Positions 33,813-45,980 of a stretch of DNA of 64,000 bases are shown piece by piece. The stretch lies in assembly GCA_963580285.1 (NCBI GenBank), contig OY757015.1, positions 147,310,082 to 147,374,081 on the forward strand, written 5' to 3'. How positions within the stretch are numbered: position 1 is the stretch's first letter; every line of letters begins with the position of its first letter. The position numbers and the translations under genes were made by a program. The DNA is from Lucinisca nassula (taxonomy: Eukaryota; Mollusca; Bivalvia; Lucinida; Lucinidae). The notes under the pieces were generated by a model that was given only the letters and a program-made list of their open reading frames with translations, was not told where the DNA came from and ran no database searches.

Positions 33813-34271
33813 CTACACTGTACGGGTTTTGAACTCCTCTGCGGACTTGACATCTACCGCAGACGAGGGAAGACTTCCACCGAGGAATAGTTCTGGAAAA
33901 AAGGAATGCTTTAGGGCATCATTATAGGCCAGGTACCTACGATATTGTGTGTAATTTACGTTTGATGCCCTTGTTTGAGTTGAAGCTGTCACAGGGGTCA
34001 AGTATTTATCTTTATCCAGAGACACTATACAAGAGAAGGACTGCTCACGACGTGCCTCAAGGGACGGCCACTGCAACTCGCTGAGTATGGCACCGACGCT
34101 TCTCTTGTTTCGCAATCGCCGATATGTCCATCGTGCTGCCGTGCTCTGAACCTTCTCAGCCTGCTGATTCTGAGTTTTAACATGGGGATGCCAAATGGGT
34201 GATGCTTATTCAAGTTGAGGGCGAACAAATGTTTTATATGCAACATCTTTGATTAATTTTGATCGGTCTTC
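33813..34271 (-). pseudogene. Non-LTR retrotransposon reverse transcriptase, C-terminal remnant
   Basis: The minus-strand frame contains the landmarks typical of the end of a non-LTR (CR1/jockey-like) ORF2. In order these are: AYKTFVRPQLE, then SPIWHPH, a basic stretch STAARWTYRRLRNKR, LQWPSLEARRE, DKYLTP and finally ALKHSFFPELFLGGSLPSSA before the stop. This is the region after the polymerase palm (thumb and C-terminal part); the catalytic YADD part is absent. A TAA at 34206-34208 interrupts the frame inside what is normally LEYASPIW, and a TAG at 34272-34274 closes it upstream. The copy is therefore dead and 5'-truncated, as most non-LTR copies are. The family is inferred from these conserved words; the exact clade is not resolved. 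It is not closely related to the reverse transcriptase at 46161-47750, which has different C-terminal sequence. Confidence 0.7.
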
Positions 34272-35014
34272 CTAAAAGGCATTTTCGAGGGTCTTGCTAT
34301 TTCCAAATACCTAACAAAAGGTGGTTATTTCCGTTGCCCCGCCTGTTAAATGTACTCTGCGCGTGACCTGATCCGGATGAATATGCGCCGTTCTGGCAAG
34401 CTATTGCGCCTTCGCTTTGCTTACTCCAGATTTCCACCAGGTGGGCTCTGCAGGAAAACCACGTGATGACATCTCGGTATGTATTTTACATGAGATGTAT
34501 TGGGGGCTCCCCGTCAAGGATCCCCGCATACCTGAAAGAGAAGTTGTGGTTGGTAATTTTAGGCTCTTAAATTGTTTGTGATATTGGAGTAGGTTTTGGC
34601 CTGTCCTTCACCGGTGTGATGCCTGTCCTTCACCGGTGTGATGCCTCGACGGAACACTCATAAGTGCAATGCAAATGAGCCGCAACCTTGACATAACCGC
34701 CGTCCAAGCAGTATTGGAGGAAGAATGTTAGGGGACAAAGGTTTGACCCCTGTAGTCACCGTAAATGGATAGATATGTTAGGAGTGGCGGGTCTATGGGA
34801 TTTGGACACAGGGGAGCGTGTGACCTACGGGCCATTACCGTTCGCAAGGGGGGTGTATTCACGTGCCAGTCAGAGGACAAAAGTTAGACCCCTGTATCCA
34901 CGGTGCAGGGACTTGTGTGGAAGGTCATGATATGGGTATATGGTCATGTTATGGCACTGGCGAAAGAGGAATTTCAGCGGACATATAATAGACTCCAGTA
35001 TTGGCCGTATATTT
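34272..35014. other. No gene seen; local duplications
   Basis: Holds a direct duplication of CCTGTCCTTCACCGGTGTGA near 34599-34645. It also has repeated phrases (GTATTCACGTGCCA, GGGGAGCGTGTGACCTACG) that recur on the far side of the SINE at 35350-35460. Confidence 0.5.
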
Positions 35015-35028
35015 ATATGGATTTAAAT

Positions 35029-35323
35029 CGGCCCCGCCCATCGGGGCTTGAAGAAATAGATGGGCTGCATGATGCTTTGACGCAGAGCTGCAGCCGACCC
35101 GCACACGAGTACTGGTAAACTGCTTAGAGGATCTAAGCCTACCCAGGCAAAGTGGTGCGAGTCGGACCGTCCATGCTTATAAACCCTATTGGTTTCATTG
35201 GGCGGCAGATGTCATTTCATCTCAATGTCGGGTAAAAGTCCCACAAAATTGGAAGCGACGTCTCCAAAATGACCCTTTCAGTGTTGACGGGGACGTTAAA
35301 TTCCAAATCAAACAAAACAGACA
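35029..35323 (+). mobile_element. S3 SINE with perfect 14-bp target duplication
   Basis: GGCCCCGCCCATCGGGGC start, CAAATCAAACAAAACAGACA end. ATATGGATTTAAAT lies on both sides (35015-35028 and 35324-35337) without mismatch, so this is probably the youngest S3 insertion in the window. Confidence 0.85.
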
Positions 35324-35457
35324 ATATGGATTTAAATATGTTAGGTGGGGCGAGTTTATGAGAATGGGGTGCAGGGGAGCGTGTGACCTACGTGGCATTA
35401 CCGTCCGCGAGGGAGGGGTATTCACGTGCCAATCAGAGGACAGAAGTGAGACCCCTG

Positions 35458-35595
35458 CCCCCCCCCCCCCCCCCCCCCCCCCCCTCTCCGCCCAACGAAA
35501 TGTCACAAAGATCATGCAATGAAAACAATTATGGCCACCTTAATAGATGAAGATCCAATTGGTATAGTTGAATATTTGAAAAATTAATTGCTTGC
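35458..35595. repeat. Poly-C (27) and segment repeated from 27207
   Basis: A C homopolymer followed by the same 75-100 bp as at 27240-27335 (AACAATTATGGCCACCTTAA, TTGAAAAATTAATTGCTT). Confidence 0.75.
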
Positions 35596-35621
35596 AATGA
35601 ATTTAAATCGCCATGACAGAG

Positions 35622-35651
35622 ATTCAGGCCTTCTGCTGCCTAAAGGTATTA
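35622..35651. repeat. Exact 30-bp direct repeat, copy 2
   Basis: Matches 32251-32280 exactly, in the same orientation. Confidence 0.75.
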
Positions 35652-35871
35652 CTCCATGACATATTTATTTATCATATGGCGTCGTTGATAAGCAGTGGAT
35701 AACGTCGTGTAATAAAAATCGTATGACCACACGTGTAATAACACTTTGGCGAGAATAAGTAAAGTCATGACGACGTTCATGTCAACCATGCATTTTTGCT
35801 GAAAACAAAAACAAAAAAAAAAAAATTAAAGGCGATAAAATCCAATTTAAAGTGGTCAAATGATAAACAGA

Positions 35872-35964
35872 ATCTTACACTCGTGGTCATTTAATATTAA
35901 ATTTATGAAACTCGACGAAGGCTCGTTTCATAAATTTCATATGAAATGACCACGAGTGTAAGAT
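35872..35964. repeat. Palindrome with 40-45-bp arms
   Basis: ATCTTACACTCGTGGTCATT and AAATTTATGAAACTCG on the left are inverted on the right, with loop ACGAAGG and a small bulge. Probably a foldback-type MITE. Confidence 0.75.
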
Positions 35965-36306
35965 CCTCTATATAGAAAACAGTGGGGTTCCTATTCACAA
36001 GAGAAGTAAGGAAACTGTCAGAAAAAAAATCATCGTTTTACACACGTGAGACACGGGCGTCCAGCAGTTGTTTCAACGTTAGTTCAACGTTTTGTGCTTG
36101 CAGGGATGTTATCCAAATTTTGACTGTGTGCGGGTCTTGCCAGAGTGCACGATGTATGCCGTATATTGTCTTTTGAATTAAGAATAAATCATTAATATTA
36201 CAATAGGATATCCGGTCAGTATGACTTCCTTTTCAGGTGGTCTTATTTTACACCAAGATTGTAGAAAAGAAATTAAACCGAAGCGTGTACCTCCCAAACA
36301 GTCACA

Positions 36307-36345
36307 ATGGCGACTGCTGACGTTAGCTCGATACCACATATTTAG
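36307..36345 (+). CDS. Possible truncated first exon
   Basis: ATG in a good context (GTCACAATGGCG) opens 12 codons (MATADVSSIPHI) and then meets a TAG supplied by the first bases of element H1. Upstream sequence (35970-36306) is ordinary complexity, not array. This is the pattern expected if a transposable element cut a translation start region, but so short a frame could easily be chance. No downstream exon was identified. Confidence 0.12.
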   Translation: MATADVSSIPHI

Positions 36346-37428
36346 ATCACCTGAGCCGAAGGCTCACAAGGTGAGCTTATTGTATATGTAGGCATCCGGC
36401 GTCCACACCTTTGAACTTGAATATCTAACTGACTGGCTGGCCAATCCCAATCAAATTTTATGTGCAGCATCACTGGGTTGGGGGATTGACTGCATTAGGT
36501 TTTGGACCAGTTTTGATCAGAACTGTGGTTGCCATGGAAACAAAAATGTTCCATAGACTTATAATGGGGAAAACGACGTCTCCACTTTTTCTCGGCATTT
36601 TCTGATCCGATCTTCATCAAACTTGCAGATAACCAGGAGGGGCTTACAGTCTGTGTCGAGTTCGAATTTGGGCTGCACGGGACAAACACCTTTGGAGTTA
36701 CCTGCCCTTGAGCATAAATATAAGTGAAAAATGGTGTCTCCAGCTTTTCTCAGCTGTTTATGATCTGATCTTTTTGTAACTTTTCACAAACGAGGACAAG
36801 CATAAAATCTCGGACGAGTTCGATTTTGGTTTGAATCTGACCAGCGGTTTTCCAGTTACATCCCCTTGAGCGCGAACAATTTTCCCATAGACTTACAATG
36901 GAAAAACGACGTTACCAACTTTTATCCGCGATTTCTGATCTGATCTTCATCAAACTTGCAGAAAACCAGGAGGGACATACGGTCTACATAGAGTTCGAAT
37001 TTCGGCTGCATGAGACAAACAACTTTGGATTTACTTTGAGCATAAATATTGAGCATAATCTTGAGCATAAATATTAGTGGAAAATGATGTCTTCACCTTT
37101 TCTCAACCTTTTTGATCTGATCTTTTTGAAACTTATCGCAAACGAGGGCAAGCATAAAACCTTAGTCGAGTTCGAATTAGGCTTGAATCTGACATTCAGT
37201 TTTGCAGGTACAGTCCATAGAGCCCGAAAAATTTTCCCATAGACTTACAATGGAAAAACAACATCTCCAACTTTCTCCACAATTTCTGAACTGATCTTCA
37301 TTAGAGTTGCAGAGCACCAGGAGGGACATACAGTCTATGCTGAGTTCGAATTTGTGCGATATGGGACAAATGGATTTGGAGTTACCTGCCCTTGAGCATA
37401 AATAATATTAATGAAAATTGTTGTCGTC

Positions 37429-37430
<2 letters not shown>

Positions 37431-37460
<30 letters not shown>
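37431..37460. repeat. Poly-T run (30)
   Basis: Homopolymer in the left target duplication of the next SINE; it is probably an expansion of the host CTTTTTCTCAG. Confidence 0.9.
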
Positions 37461-37466
37461 CTCAGC

Positions 37467-37768
37467 CGCCCCGCCCATAGGGGCTTGAAGAAATATATGG
37501 GCTGCACGATGCTTCCACGCAGAGTTGAATCCGGCCAGCACACTAGTACCGGTAAACCGCTTAGAGGATCTAAGCCTGTCCAGGAACCGCGGTGCGAGGC
37601 GGACCGTCCATGCTAATAAACCTTATTGGTTTCATTGGGCGACAGGGCTTGAGATGTCATTTCATCTCAATGTCGGGTAAAAGTCCCACAAAATTGGAAG
37701 CAACGTCTCCAAAATGACCTTTACAGTGTTGACGGGGACGTTAAACCTCAAATCAAACAAACAAAACT
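37467..37768 (+). mobile_element. S3 SINE with target duplication
   Basis: Full S3 body, tail TCAAACAAACAAAA. CTTTTTCTCAG follows on the right, and a T-expanded version of the same word lies on the left, which dates the insertion after the H1 array formed. Confidence 0.8.
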
Positions 37769-37860
37769 TTTTCTCAGTCATTTTTCCTCTGATCTTTTTT
37801 AAACTTTTAGTAAACAAAGATACGCATAAACCTCAGATGAGTTCAAATTTGGCTTGAATG

Positions 37861-37929
37861 GAAGCAACGTCTCCAAAATGACCTTTACAGTGTTGACGGG
37901 GACGTTAAACCTCAAATCAAACAAACAAA
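37861..37929 (+). mobile_element. S3 SINE 3' fragment (69 bp)
   Basis: GGAAGCAACGTCTCC to CAAACAAACAAAAA, apparently identical to the end of the neighbouring S3 copy. Confidence 0.75.
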
Positions 37930-38298
37930 AATGCCCAATAATTTGGTAACTAGAAGAATTTGCAGCAAATGCTATAGAATCAGCCTATCATTTGAAACTT
38001 CTAATATTGCGCTGAAAGTGTGCATGCAGAATAGCAAGTAGTAGAGATCCTGATGAGATTGTATCTGAAGGCTCAGTCTGATTTGGAACTGTATTATTGA
38101 AATGGCAGACCCTTCGGCACTGAAGGATCTATATTGTTTGAATAGAATACAACCCCTTCAGAAAAGACAGCACATTTGTGTCACTAGAATATCTTACATG
38201 TACTTTGTTTGTGTTTTAATTTGCTTCCTGTTTCTTTATGTTCATTTAAAGTCATGTTCATTAAAAGTCAATGAAAACCTATAGCATTTAGATGGATC

Positions 38299-38329
<31 letters not shown>

Positions 38330-38851
38330 TGTGAGGTATTAGTATACCACGAGCCGGCGTCCGTCGTCCGTCGTCCACACTTTCAACGAAGTATATCTCT
38401 GGAACCAGTGGGCCGGCCTTGATCAAATTTCTTATGAACCATCATCAGGTAGGGGGAAAGGCTGTATTAGGTTTTCGTGCAGATCGGATGAGAACTCTGG
38501 TTGCCACAGCAACAAAGAGCTCCCATAGGCTTAACATAGGAAAAAGCTTGTCATCACTCTAGCTCCGTCAATTTTTTTCTGATCGACTTCATTCTTGCAG
38601 ATAACGAGGACAGGCATGAAATCTCGATCAAGTTCGATTTTGGGCTGAATCGGATTATTCACTCAGGAGTTACGTGCCCTTGAGCGTTGAAAAAACATAG
38701 GAAAAAGCTTGTCATCACTCTAGCTCCGTCAATTTTTTTCTGATCGACTTCATTCTTGCAGATAACGAGGACAGGCATGAAATCTCGATCAGGTTCGATT
38801 TTGGGCTGAATCGGATTATTCACTCAGGAGTTACGTGCCCTTGAGTGTTGA

Positions 38852-41800
38852 AACCAGAGGACCAGTGGTCCTGTAAACGCTCACCTGACATCAACCCAGG
38901 GCTACCATTTGAACAAACTATGATAGGTCCGAGTAAATAAGTCCAATTTTTTTTAAAAATCCGTCCAATAATGGTCCAAGTACCCAATTCTACTTGCCAA
39001 GTTTCAATGTCATTGGCCTTATGGTTCCAGAGAAGAAGAATTTGAAAGGTTTTTACTTTGTATGGGCATGGACGCCATCTTGGTCATGTGACCTGGACCG
39101 TATTAGCAGTTTTCATTAGTTCATCGCATAAAGGCTCCGTATCAAATTTTATTTCAGTTCGCCCAGTAGTTTCTGACATATGGAACCTGAGTGATCTTGG
39201 TCCCAGACCTTTCTTACCCATAAATCTTCATGTATTCAGTTACTTTACATGATCTACCAATTTTTGTGACACTGTCTTCAATGGTTTCATAAAAATCCAT
39301 TATTTTCACTTTTTCCCATGCAAAAGCCTAAGTCGGCAAATTTGACATTGGCGTAAAATAGGTCACGGTCAATCCAGAATCACCATTTGAACAAATTATG
39401 ATAGGCCTGAGTGCTATGTGCCAAGTTTCAAGGTCATTGGCCGTACGGTTCCGAAGAAGAATGTTAAAGGGTTTTTACCATATATGGGCATGGCCACCAT
39501 CTTGGTCATGTGACCTGAACCATATCAGCAAATTTTCATTTGTTCATCACATAAAGGATCAATATCAAATTTCACTTGAATTGGTCCAGCAGTTTCTGAG
39601 AAAAAAATGTTTGAAATATGGTCCCAGATCACTGAATGACCTTGACCATTCTTACCTATACATCTTCATGTATTCAGTAACTTTACCTGATCTACAAATT
39701 TTGGTGAGACTTTCTTCAATGGTTTCCAAAAAATCCATTATTTTCACTTTTTCCCATGCAAAAGCCTAAGTTGACTTTGATATTGCCGTAAAATAGGTCA
39801 AGGTCAACCCAGTGTCACCATTTGTACAAACTATGATGGGCCCGAGTACCATATGCTATACGCCAAGTTTCAAGGCCATTGGCGAAGAAGATTTTTAGAG
39901 AAGTTCTGGAGAAGAAGATTTATGACGGCTTTTTACTATATATCTGCATGGCAGCCATCTTGGTCAGGTGATCTAGACCATATTGGCAACTTTTCATTTG
40001 TTCAACACACGAAGGCTCCATATTGAATTCCACTTCAATTGGCTCAGTAGTTTCTGAGAAAAAAAAATGTTTTTTTTTTTTTAAATATGGAACCTGATTG
40101 ACCTTGGTCAAAGGTCAATGAATGACCTTAGACCTTTCTTACCTATAGATCTTCATGCATTCAGTTACTTTACCTGATCTACCAATTTTGGTGACACTGT
40201 CTTCAATGGTTTTCTAAAAATCCATTATTTTCACTTTTTTCCGATGCAAAAGTCTTAGTCGGCAAATTTGACATTGCTGTAAAATAGGTCAATGTCAACC
40301 CAGGGTCACCATTTGTACAAACTATGATGGGCCTGAGTACCATATGCTACTTGCCAAGTTTCAAGGCCATTGGCCTTACGGTTCTGGAGAAGAAGAATTT
40401 TGAAATCTTTTAACCATATCTGGGCGTGGCCGCCATCTTGGTCACGTGATCTAGATGGTATTGGCAATTTTTCATTTGTTCAACTCACAAAGGCTCCATA
40501 TTGAATTTCACTTCAATTGGCCCGGTAGTTTCTGAGAAAAAAATGTTTGAAATATAGAACCTGAATGACCTTGGTCTATGGTCAATGAATGACCTTGACC
40601 TTTCTAACCCATAGCTCTTCATGTTTTCAGTTATTTTACCTGATCTACAAATTCTGGTGACACTAACTTCAATGGTTTCCTAAAGATCCATTATTTTCAC
40701 TTTTCTCCATGCAAAAGCCTAAGTCGGCAAACTTGACTTTGCTGTAAAATAGGTCAAGATCAACCCACAATCACCATTTGTACAAGCTCTGATGGGCCTG
40801 AGTACCATATGCTACATGCCGAATTTCAAGGCCACTGGCCTTACAGTTCTGGAGAAGATTTTTGAAGGCTTATTACCATATATGGGCATGGTGGCCATCT
40901 TGGTCATGTGATCCAGACCCCGCAAACAAACTTTAATTGCTGGTCAATAGGTCAAGGTCAGCCAAGGGTCACCATTTGTACAAACTATGATGGGCCCGAG
41001 TACCATATGCTACATGCCAAGTTTCAAGGCCATTGGCCTTACAGTTCTAGAGAAGAAGAATTTTGAAGGCTTTTTATCATATATAGGCGTGGCCGCCATC
41101 TATGTCATGTGACCTAGACCATATTGGCAACTTTTCATTTGTTCAACTCACAAAGGCTCCATATCGAATTTCACTTCAATTGGTTTGGTAGTTTCTGAGA
41201 AAAAAATGTTTGAAATCTGGAACCTGAATGACCTTGGTCTAAGGTCAATGAATGACCTTGACCTTTCTAACCAATAGATCTTCATGTATTCAATTACTTT
41301 ACCTGATCTACAAATTTTGGTGACACTGTCTTCAATGGTTTCCTAAAAATCCATTATTTTCACTTTTCTCCATGCAAAAGCCTACGTCGGCATATTTGAC
41401 ATTGCTGTAAAATAGGTCAAGGTCAACCCAGGGTCACCATTTGTACAAGCCATGATGGGCCCGTGTACCATATGCTACATGCCAAGTTTCAAGGCCATTG
41501 GCCTTACAGTTCTAGAGAAGAAGGATTTTGAAGGCTTTTTATCATATATAGGCGTGGCCGCCATCTTGGTCATGTGACCTAGACCATATGAGCAACTTTT
41601 CATTTGTTCAACTCACAAAGGCTCCATATCAAATTTCACTTCAATTGGTTCGGTAGTTTCTGAGAAAAAAATGTTTGAAATCTGGAACCTGAATGACCTT
41701 GGTCTAAGGTCAATGAATGACCTTGACCTTTCTAACCCATAGATCTTCATGTATTCAATTACTTTTCCTGATCTACAAATTTTGGTGACACTGTCTTCAA

Positions 41801-42253
41801 TGGTTTCCTAAAAATCCATTATTTTCACTTTTCTCCATGCAAAAGCCTAAGTTGGCATATTTGACATTGCTGTAAAATAGGTCAAGGTCAACCCAGGGTC
41901 ACCATTTGTACAAGCCATGATGGGCCCGAGTACCATATGCTACATGCCAAGTTTCAAGGCCATTGGCCTTATGGTTCTGGAGAAGAAGATTTTTGAAGGC
42001 TTTTTACCATATATGGGCATGGCGGCCATCTTGGTCATGTGATCCAGACCCCGCGAACAAACTTTCGTTCCCCCATCCCACTGAGGCTCCATATGAAATT
42101 TGGCTTTGATTGGCCCTGCAGTATAGGAGAAGAAGATCTTTGAAAATGGTGGACGGACGGACGGACGGACGGACGGACGGACGGACGGACGGACGACGGA
42201 CCATGGCTATACTATAAGCTCACCTATGAGCCTAAAGGCTCAGGTGAGCTAAA
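38852..42253 (-). mobile_element. HINE-type array element G (465-491-bp units)
   Basis: On the minus strand the 5' end is TTTTTAGCTCACCTGAGCC with a hairpin, then a GTCC microsatellite, and the 3' end is the hairpin GGACCACTGGTCC followed by TCTGGTT. Six units (one partial, 198 bp) carry ACCATTTGTACAA, GCCGCCATCTTGGTCATGTG and GTAGTTTCTGAGAAAAAAATG in plus orientation. The interval of 465 bp is three times 155 bp. Confidence 0.7.
42151..42194. repeat. (GGAC)n microsatellite, 11 repeats
   Basis: Perfect tetranucleotide run at the 5' leader of element G. Confidence 0.9.
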
Positions 42254-44051
42254 AATTGCCTATTGACTTAACATGGGGAGAATGTTGTCATCACCGTAGC
42301 TGCTTCAATTATTTTCAGATTGGCTTTATTCTTGCAGATAACCAGCACAGCCATGAAATCTCGGTCAAGTTCGATAACTGGCAGAATCGGATCATTCACT
42401 TAGGAGTTACCTGCCCTTGTGTGTTTTTGCATTAGGGTTAATGGGAATTTCAAAAATGTATATCTTAAAGACTACTTGGCCAACTTTGATCAAATTTCAT
42501 GTGTCGCATTATTTGGCAAGTGGAAAGGCTTCATTAGGTTTTCAGGGAGATCTGAGTGGAACTCTGGTTGCCATGGCAACATCTAGCTCCCATAGACTTC
42601 ACATAGGAAAAAGCTTGTCATCACTCTAGCTCCGTCAATTTTTTTTCTGATCGACTTCATTCTTGCAGATAACCAGTACAGGCATAAAATCTCGGGGTCA
42701 AGTTCGATTTTGGGCCGAATCAGATAATTCACTCAAGAGTTACGTCCCCTTGAGCGCCCGAAAAATTGCCTATCGACTTAACATGGGGAAAATGTTGTCA
42801 TCACTGTAGCTGCTTCAATTTTGTTCGGATTGGCTTCATTCTTACAGATAACCAGCACAGCCATGAAATCTCGGTCAAGTTCGATAATTGGCAGAATCGG
42901 ATCATACACTTAGGAGTTACCTGCCCTTGTGCATTATTGCATAAGGGTTAATGTGAATTTCAAAAATGTATATCTTGAAGACTACTTGGCCGACTTTGAT
43001 CAAATTTCATGTGTAACATTATTGGGCAAGTGGAAAGACTGCATAAGGTTTTCATGCAGATCTGAGTGGAACATTTTTTTCAGATCAGCTTCAAACTTGC
43101 AGGTAACGAGGACAGACATAAAATCACGGTTAAGTTCGATTTTGGGCCGAATCGGATTATTTGCCTTGGAGTTACCTGCCCTTGAGCATGAAAAAATACG
43201 TTGTGACCACGATAGCAACTTTATTTTTATTCATATCAACTTCAAACTTGCAGGTAACGAGGACAGGCATAAAATCTCGGTTAAGTTTAATTTTGGGCCG
43301 AATCGGAATATTGACCTCGGAGTTACGTGACCTTGAGCGACAAAATATTTGCCCATAGACTTAATTAGGGAAAATGTTGCGACTACGATAGCGACTTGAA
43401 TTTTTTTCAGATCAGCTTCAAACTTGCAGGTAACGAGGACAGACATAAAATCTCGGTTAAGTTCGATTTTGGGCCGAATCGGAATATTTGCCTTGGAGTT
43501 ACCTGCCCTTGAGCATAAAAAAAATACTTTGTGACCACGATAGCAACTTTATTTTTATTCATATCAGCTTCAAACTTGCAGGTAACGAGGACGGGCATAA
43601 AATCTCGGTTAAGTTCGATTTTGGGCCGAATCGGAATATTGACCTCGGAGTTACGTGACCTTGAGAGACAAAAAAATTTGCCCATAGACTTAACGTAGGG
43701 AAAATGTTGTGACAGAAATAGCGACTTGAATTTTTAGCTCACCTGAGCCAAAGGCTCCAGTGAGCTGATAGTATACCAAGGCTCCGGAGTCCGTCGTCTG
43801 TCGTCCGTCCATCCGTCGTCCACACTTTCAATGAAGCATATCTCAGAAGGCAGTCGACCAATCTTGTTTAAATTTTATGTGTAGCACCATTGGGCAAGGG
43901 GAAAGGCTGCATTAGGTTTTGGAGCTAGTCTGGTTCATTTGTTCCTTCATTCTTCTTTCTCTCCATATAGAGATAATAGACCAATGTTAAATTTTTAATC
44001 AAAGATTTCTCAGGAACTATAAAAGCTAGAAGCATCAAAGGGGGTCTTTCA

Positions 44052-45980
44052 AGGTATAGGAAATTTGCATTGGTTTCTGCCCACGCTTGGATTTTGATGA
44101 AATTATGCACAATAATTGTCTTGGGTATAACCATTATAGTTACGATGCATTTACTTTTAAATTTTATTTCCGTAGTAAATTTATTACATATTTTATGAAG
44201 TCTCTATCACAACAGAGAGTACTCTCATATAAACTTGTCTACAGTATTCAGAGTCTCATATATCTAATGCTGCTATGTTTTATGAATGAAAGCCATAATT
44301 GGTGAGTTAGTTGATTCTATGAATAACCTCATATGTCTAGTAATAGTGGCTCGGCATTCAGTTTTCTTTGATGATGTCCCCATATTTCAGCTCCTATTTT
44401 TGTATTCATTAAAATTTTATATGCATTTTTACCATGTTCCAATATTTGTCAAGACACCATTTTAGCATAAAAACTAACCACATATCTTAGGAACATGTTG
44501 ATGAGTTTTGATGGAAATTGAGAACCGGTAACATTGTGTTTTAACAGACTGAATGCTGATAGTCCTGATTCAGCAAAATGTGAAGTTATATGATTATCAT
44601 GTTTTGGTCATGCTGTTTAAATAATACTTTACTATTGCTTTCAATTTGAAATGCTATAGTATAGTATTGTTTGTGTAAGTAGTTCATAGCATAATTATAA
44701 GTATTATTTCAAAACATCCATTTCAGTAAATTTGACCCCTATGGAACAAACTATTTTTTCTACAGAACTATGCCGCAAAGGGTTTGATGACAAACGTCAT
44801 CAAACACACCCATGTAATCATGTGCACAGTTTTCTTTCTGTCTTTCTTGTCTAATTTGGTAATGGTGCTAAGGTGATGTTTAGATTTAACATTCAAATCA
44901 ACAACATACCAGTCACTTCAGAAATTGCTTCAGATTTTATGAGTTTTGTTATCCGACTCGAGATAAATGGCTCTCAAGTCAAACTGTTGTTTGTTTATTT
45001 AACCCTAACTGTCCACTTAAAAAGAGGTTTACTCTAGTGAAAATCAATAACACTTGAGATTTCTTTTCCTGGACATTAAGTTTTTAGAATTTGTATCTGC
45101 ATAGGCACTAGCCAATCTATCTATTTTTGTATAGCCCCTATGAAGCTGTATTCCAAAACCATTTGAATTTGCTTTTAGAATTCACATGGTCGTACATTTG
45201 TCAGTGTCCCAAAACTTATGTGATCATGATTGTGTTGTCTATATATTTGTATAGGTCTTTCACTTCTTTTACCTATCTCAGCAGTTGTTGCAGTAATATG
45301 TAAGATATAAAGAAGCATTTAAACTGTTGATAATAATTATACAATCTGTGAGTAGTTATCGCATTACTCATATGATTTTAAATTATTTTCAGTATAAACA
45401 TTGTGATGCTTTTTTCTGTCCAAACACTGCAATGCGCTTTCTAAGCTGAGAGATACATTGCACAGAAATGTACTGGTAACTATTAATGAACAAAAGCAAT
45501 CAAGAACAGTGCTTAAAAAACAGTGAACTTGCATTCAGCAGAAACTTTCAAGAAATGATTGAAAGAATTACAACCAGAAAAAACAATACTAAAAGCTCGC
45601 TTCCGATAAATTAACCACTATATTAACAAAGTAAATAGAAAAAAAGACACTAAAGAAACGTCAACAATTACAATACCAATGCAGAAAAGAGACAAATTTA
45701 TGCATGTGTACTATAAGGAAGGAAACTGTTTCTCTCCCTGTCTAATGGCAAAATTTCTCTAGGTCATGGGACAGCTTTGTTTACAACAAATATTCTTCGC
45801 CTCATTAATGATATCTTTTGCAACAGAAACTCAATATCAGTGACATTTCGATTTTTGGAAATACTAAACAATAATTACTGTAACTTTTTTGTTAGGATAA
45901 TAATTCAGCGTTCATAAAGACAGAGCAAATCTAAGGCTTAATCTGGCCATGGATTTATCAACAGAACTATTTTACTAGTA
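44052..45980. other. AT-rich interior of the TIR element, no gene seen
   Basis: Nearly 2 kb without tandem units, SINEs or credible ORFs longer than about 70 codons. Confidence 0.5.

Larger units (their letters stand above)
36340..37930 (+). mobile_element. HINE-type array element H1, 3' end missing
   Basis: 5' end TTTAGATCACCTGAGCCGAAGGC. The core alternates two unit types (GACGTCTCCACTTTTTCTCG, CATCAAACTTGCAGATAACC, TTGAGCATAAATAT). An S3 SINE is inserted near 37467 and the element ends in an S3 3' fragment near 37861. Confidence 0.6.
38304..43733 (+). mobile_element. HINE-type array element F1, interrupted
   Basis: 5' end TTTTTTAGCTCACCTGAGCC with a hairpin and a GTCCGTCGTCC leader. Core units carry GGAAAAAGCTTGTCATCAC, CTTCATTCTTGCAGATAAC and AGGAGTTACGTGCCCTTGAG. 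The core is split by reverse-strand element G (38852-42253) and resumes TTGCCTATTGACTTAAC. It is cut again at GACTTGAATTTT by F2. No 3' end found. Confidence 0.65.

Noticed and set aside
39398..39769. 123-codon ORF in element G
   Set aside because: It matches array unit sequence and is not maintained in the other units.
43000..43685. Overlapping ORFs of 70-133 codons on both strands in element F1
   Set aside because: They repeat with the array units (e.g. LSSLPASLKLI) and are open on both strands because units lack stops.
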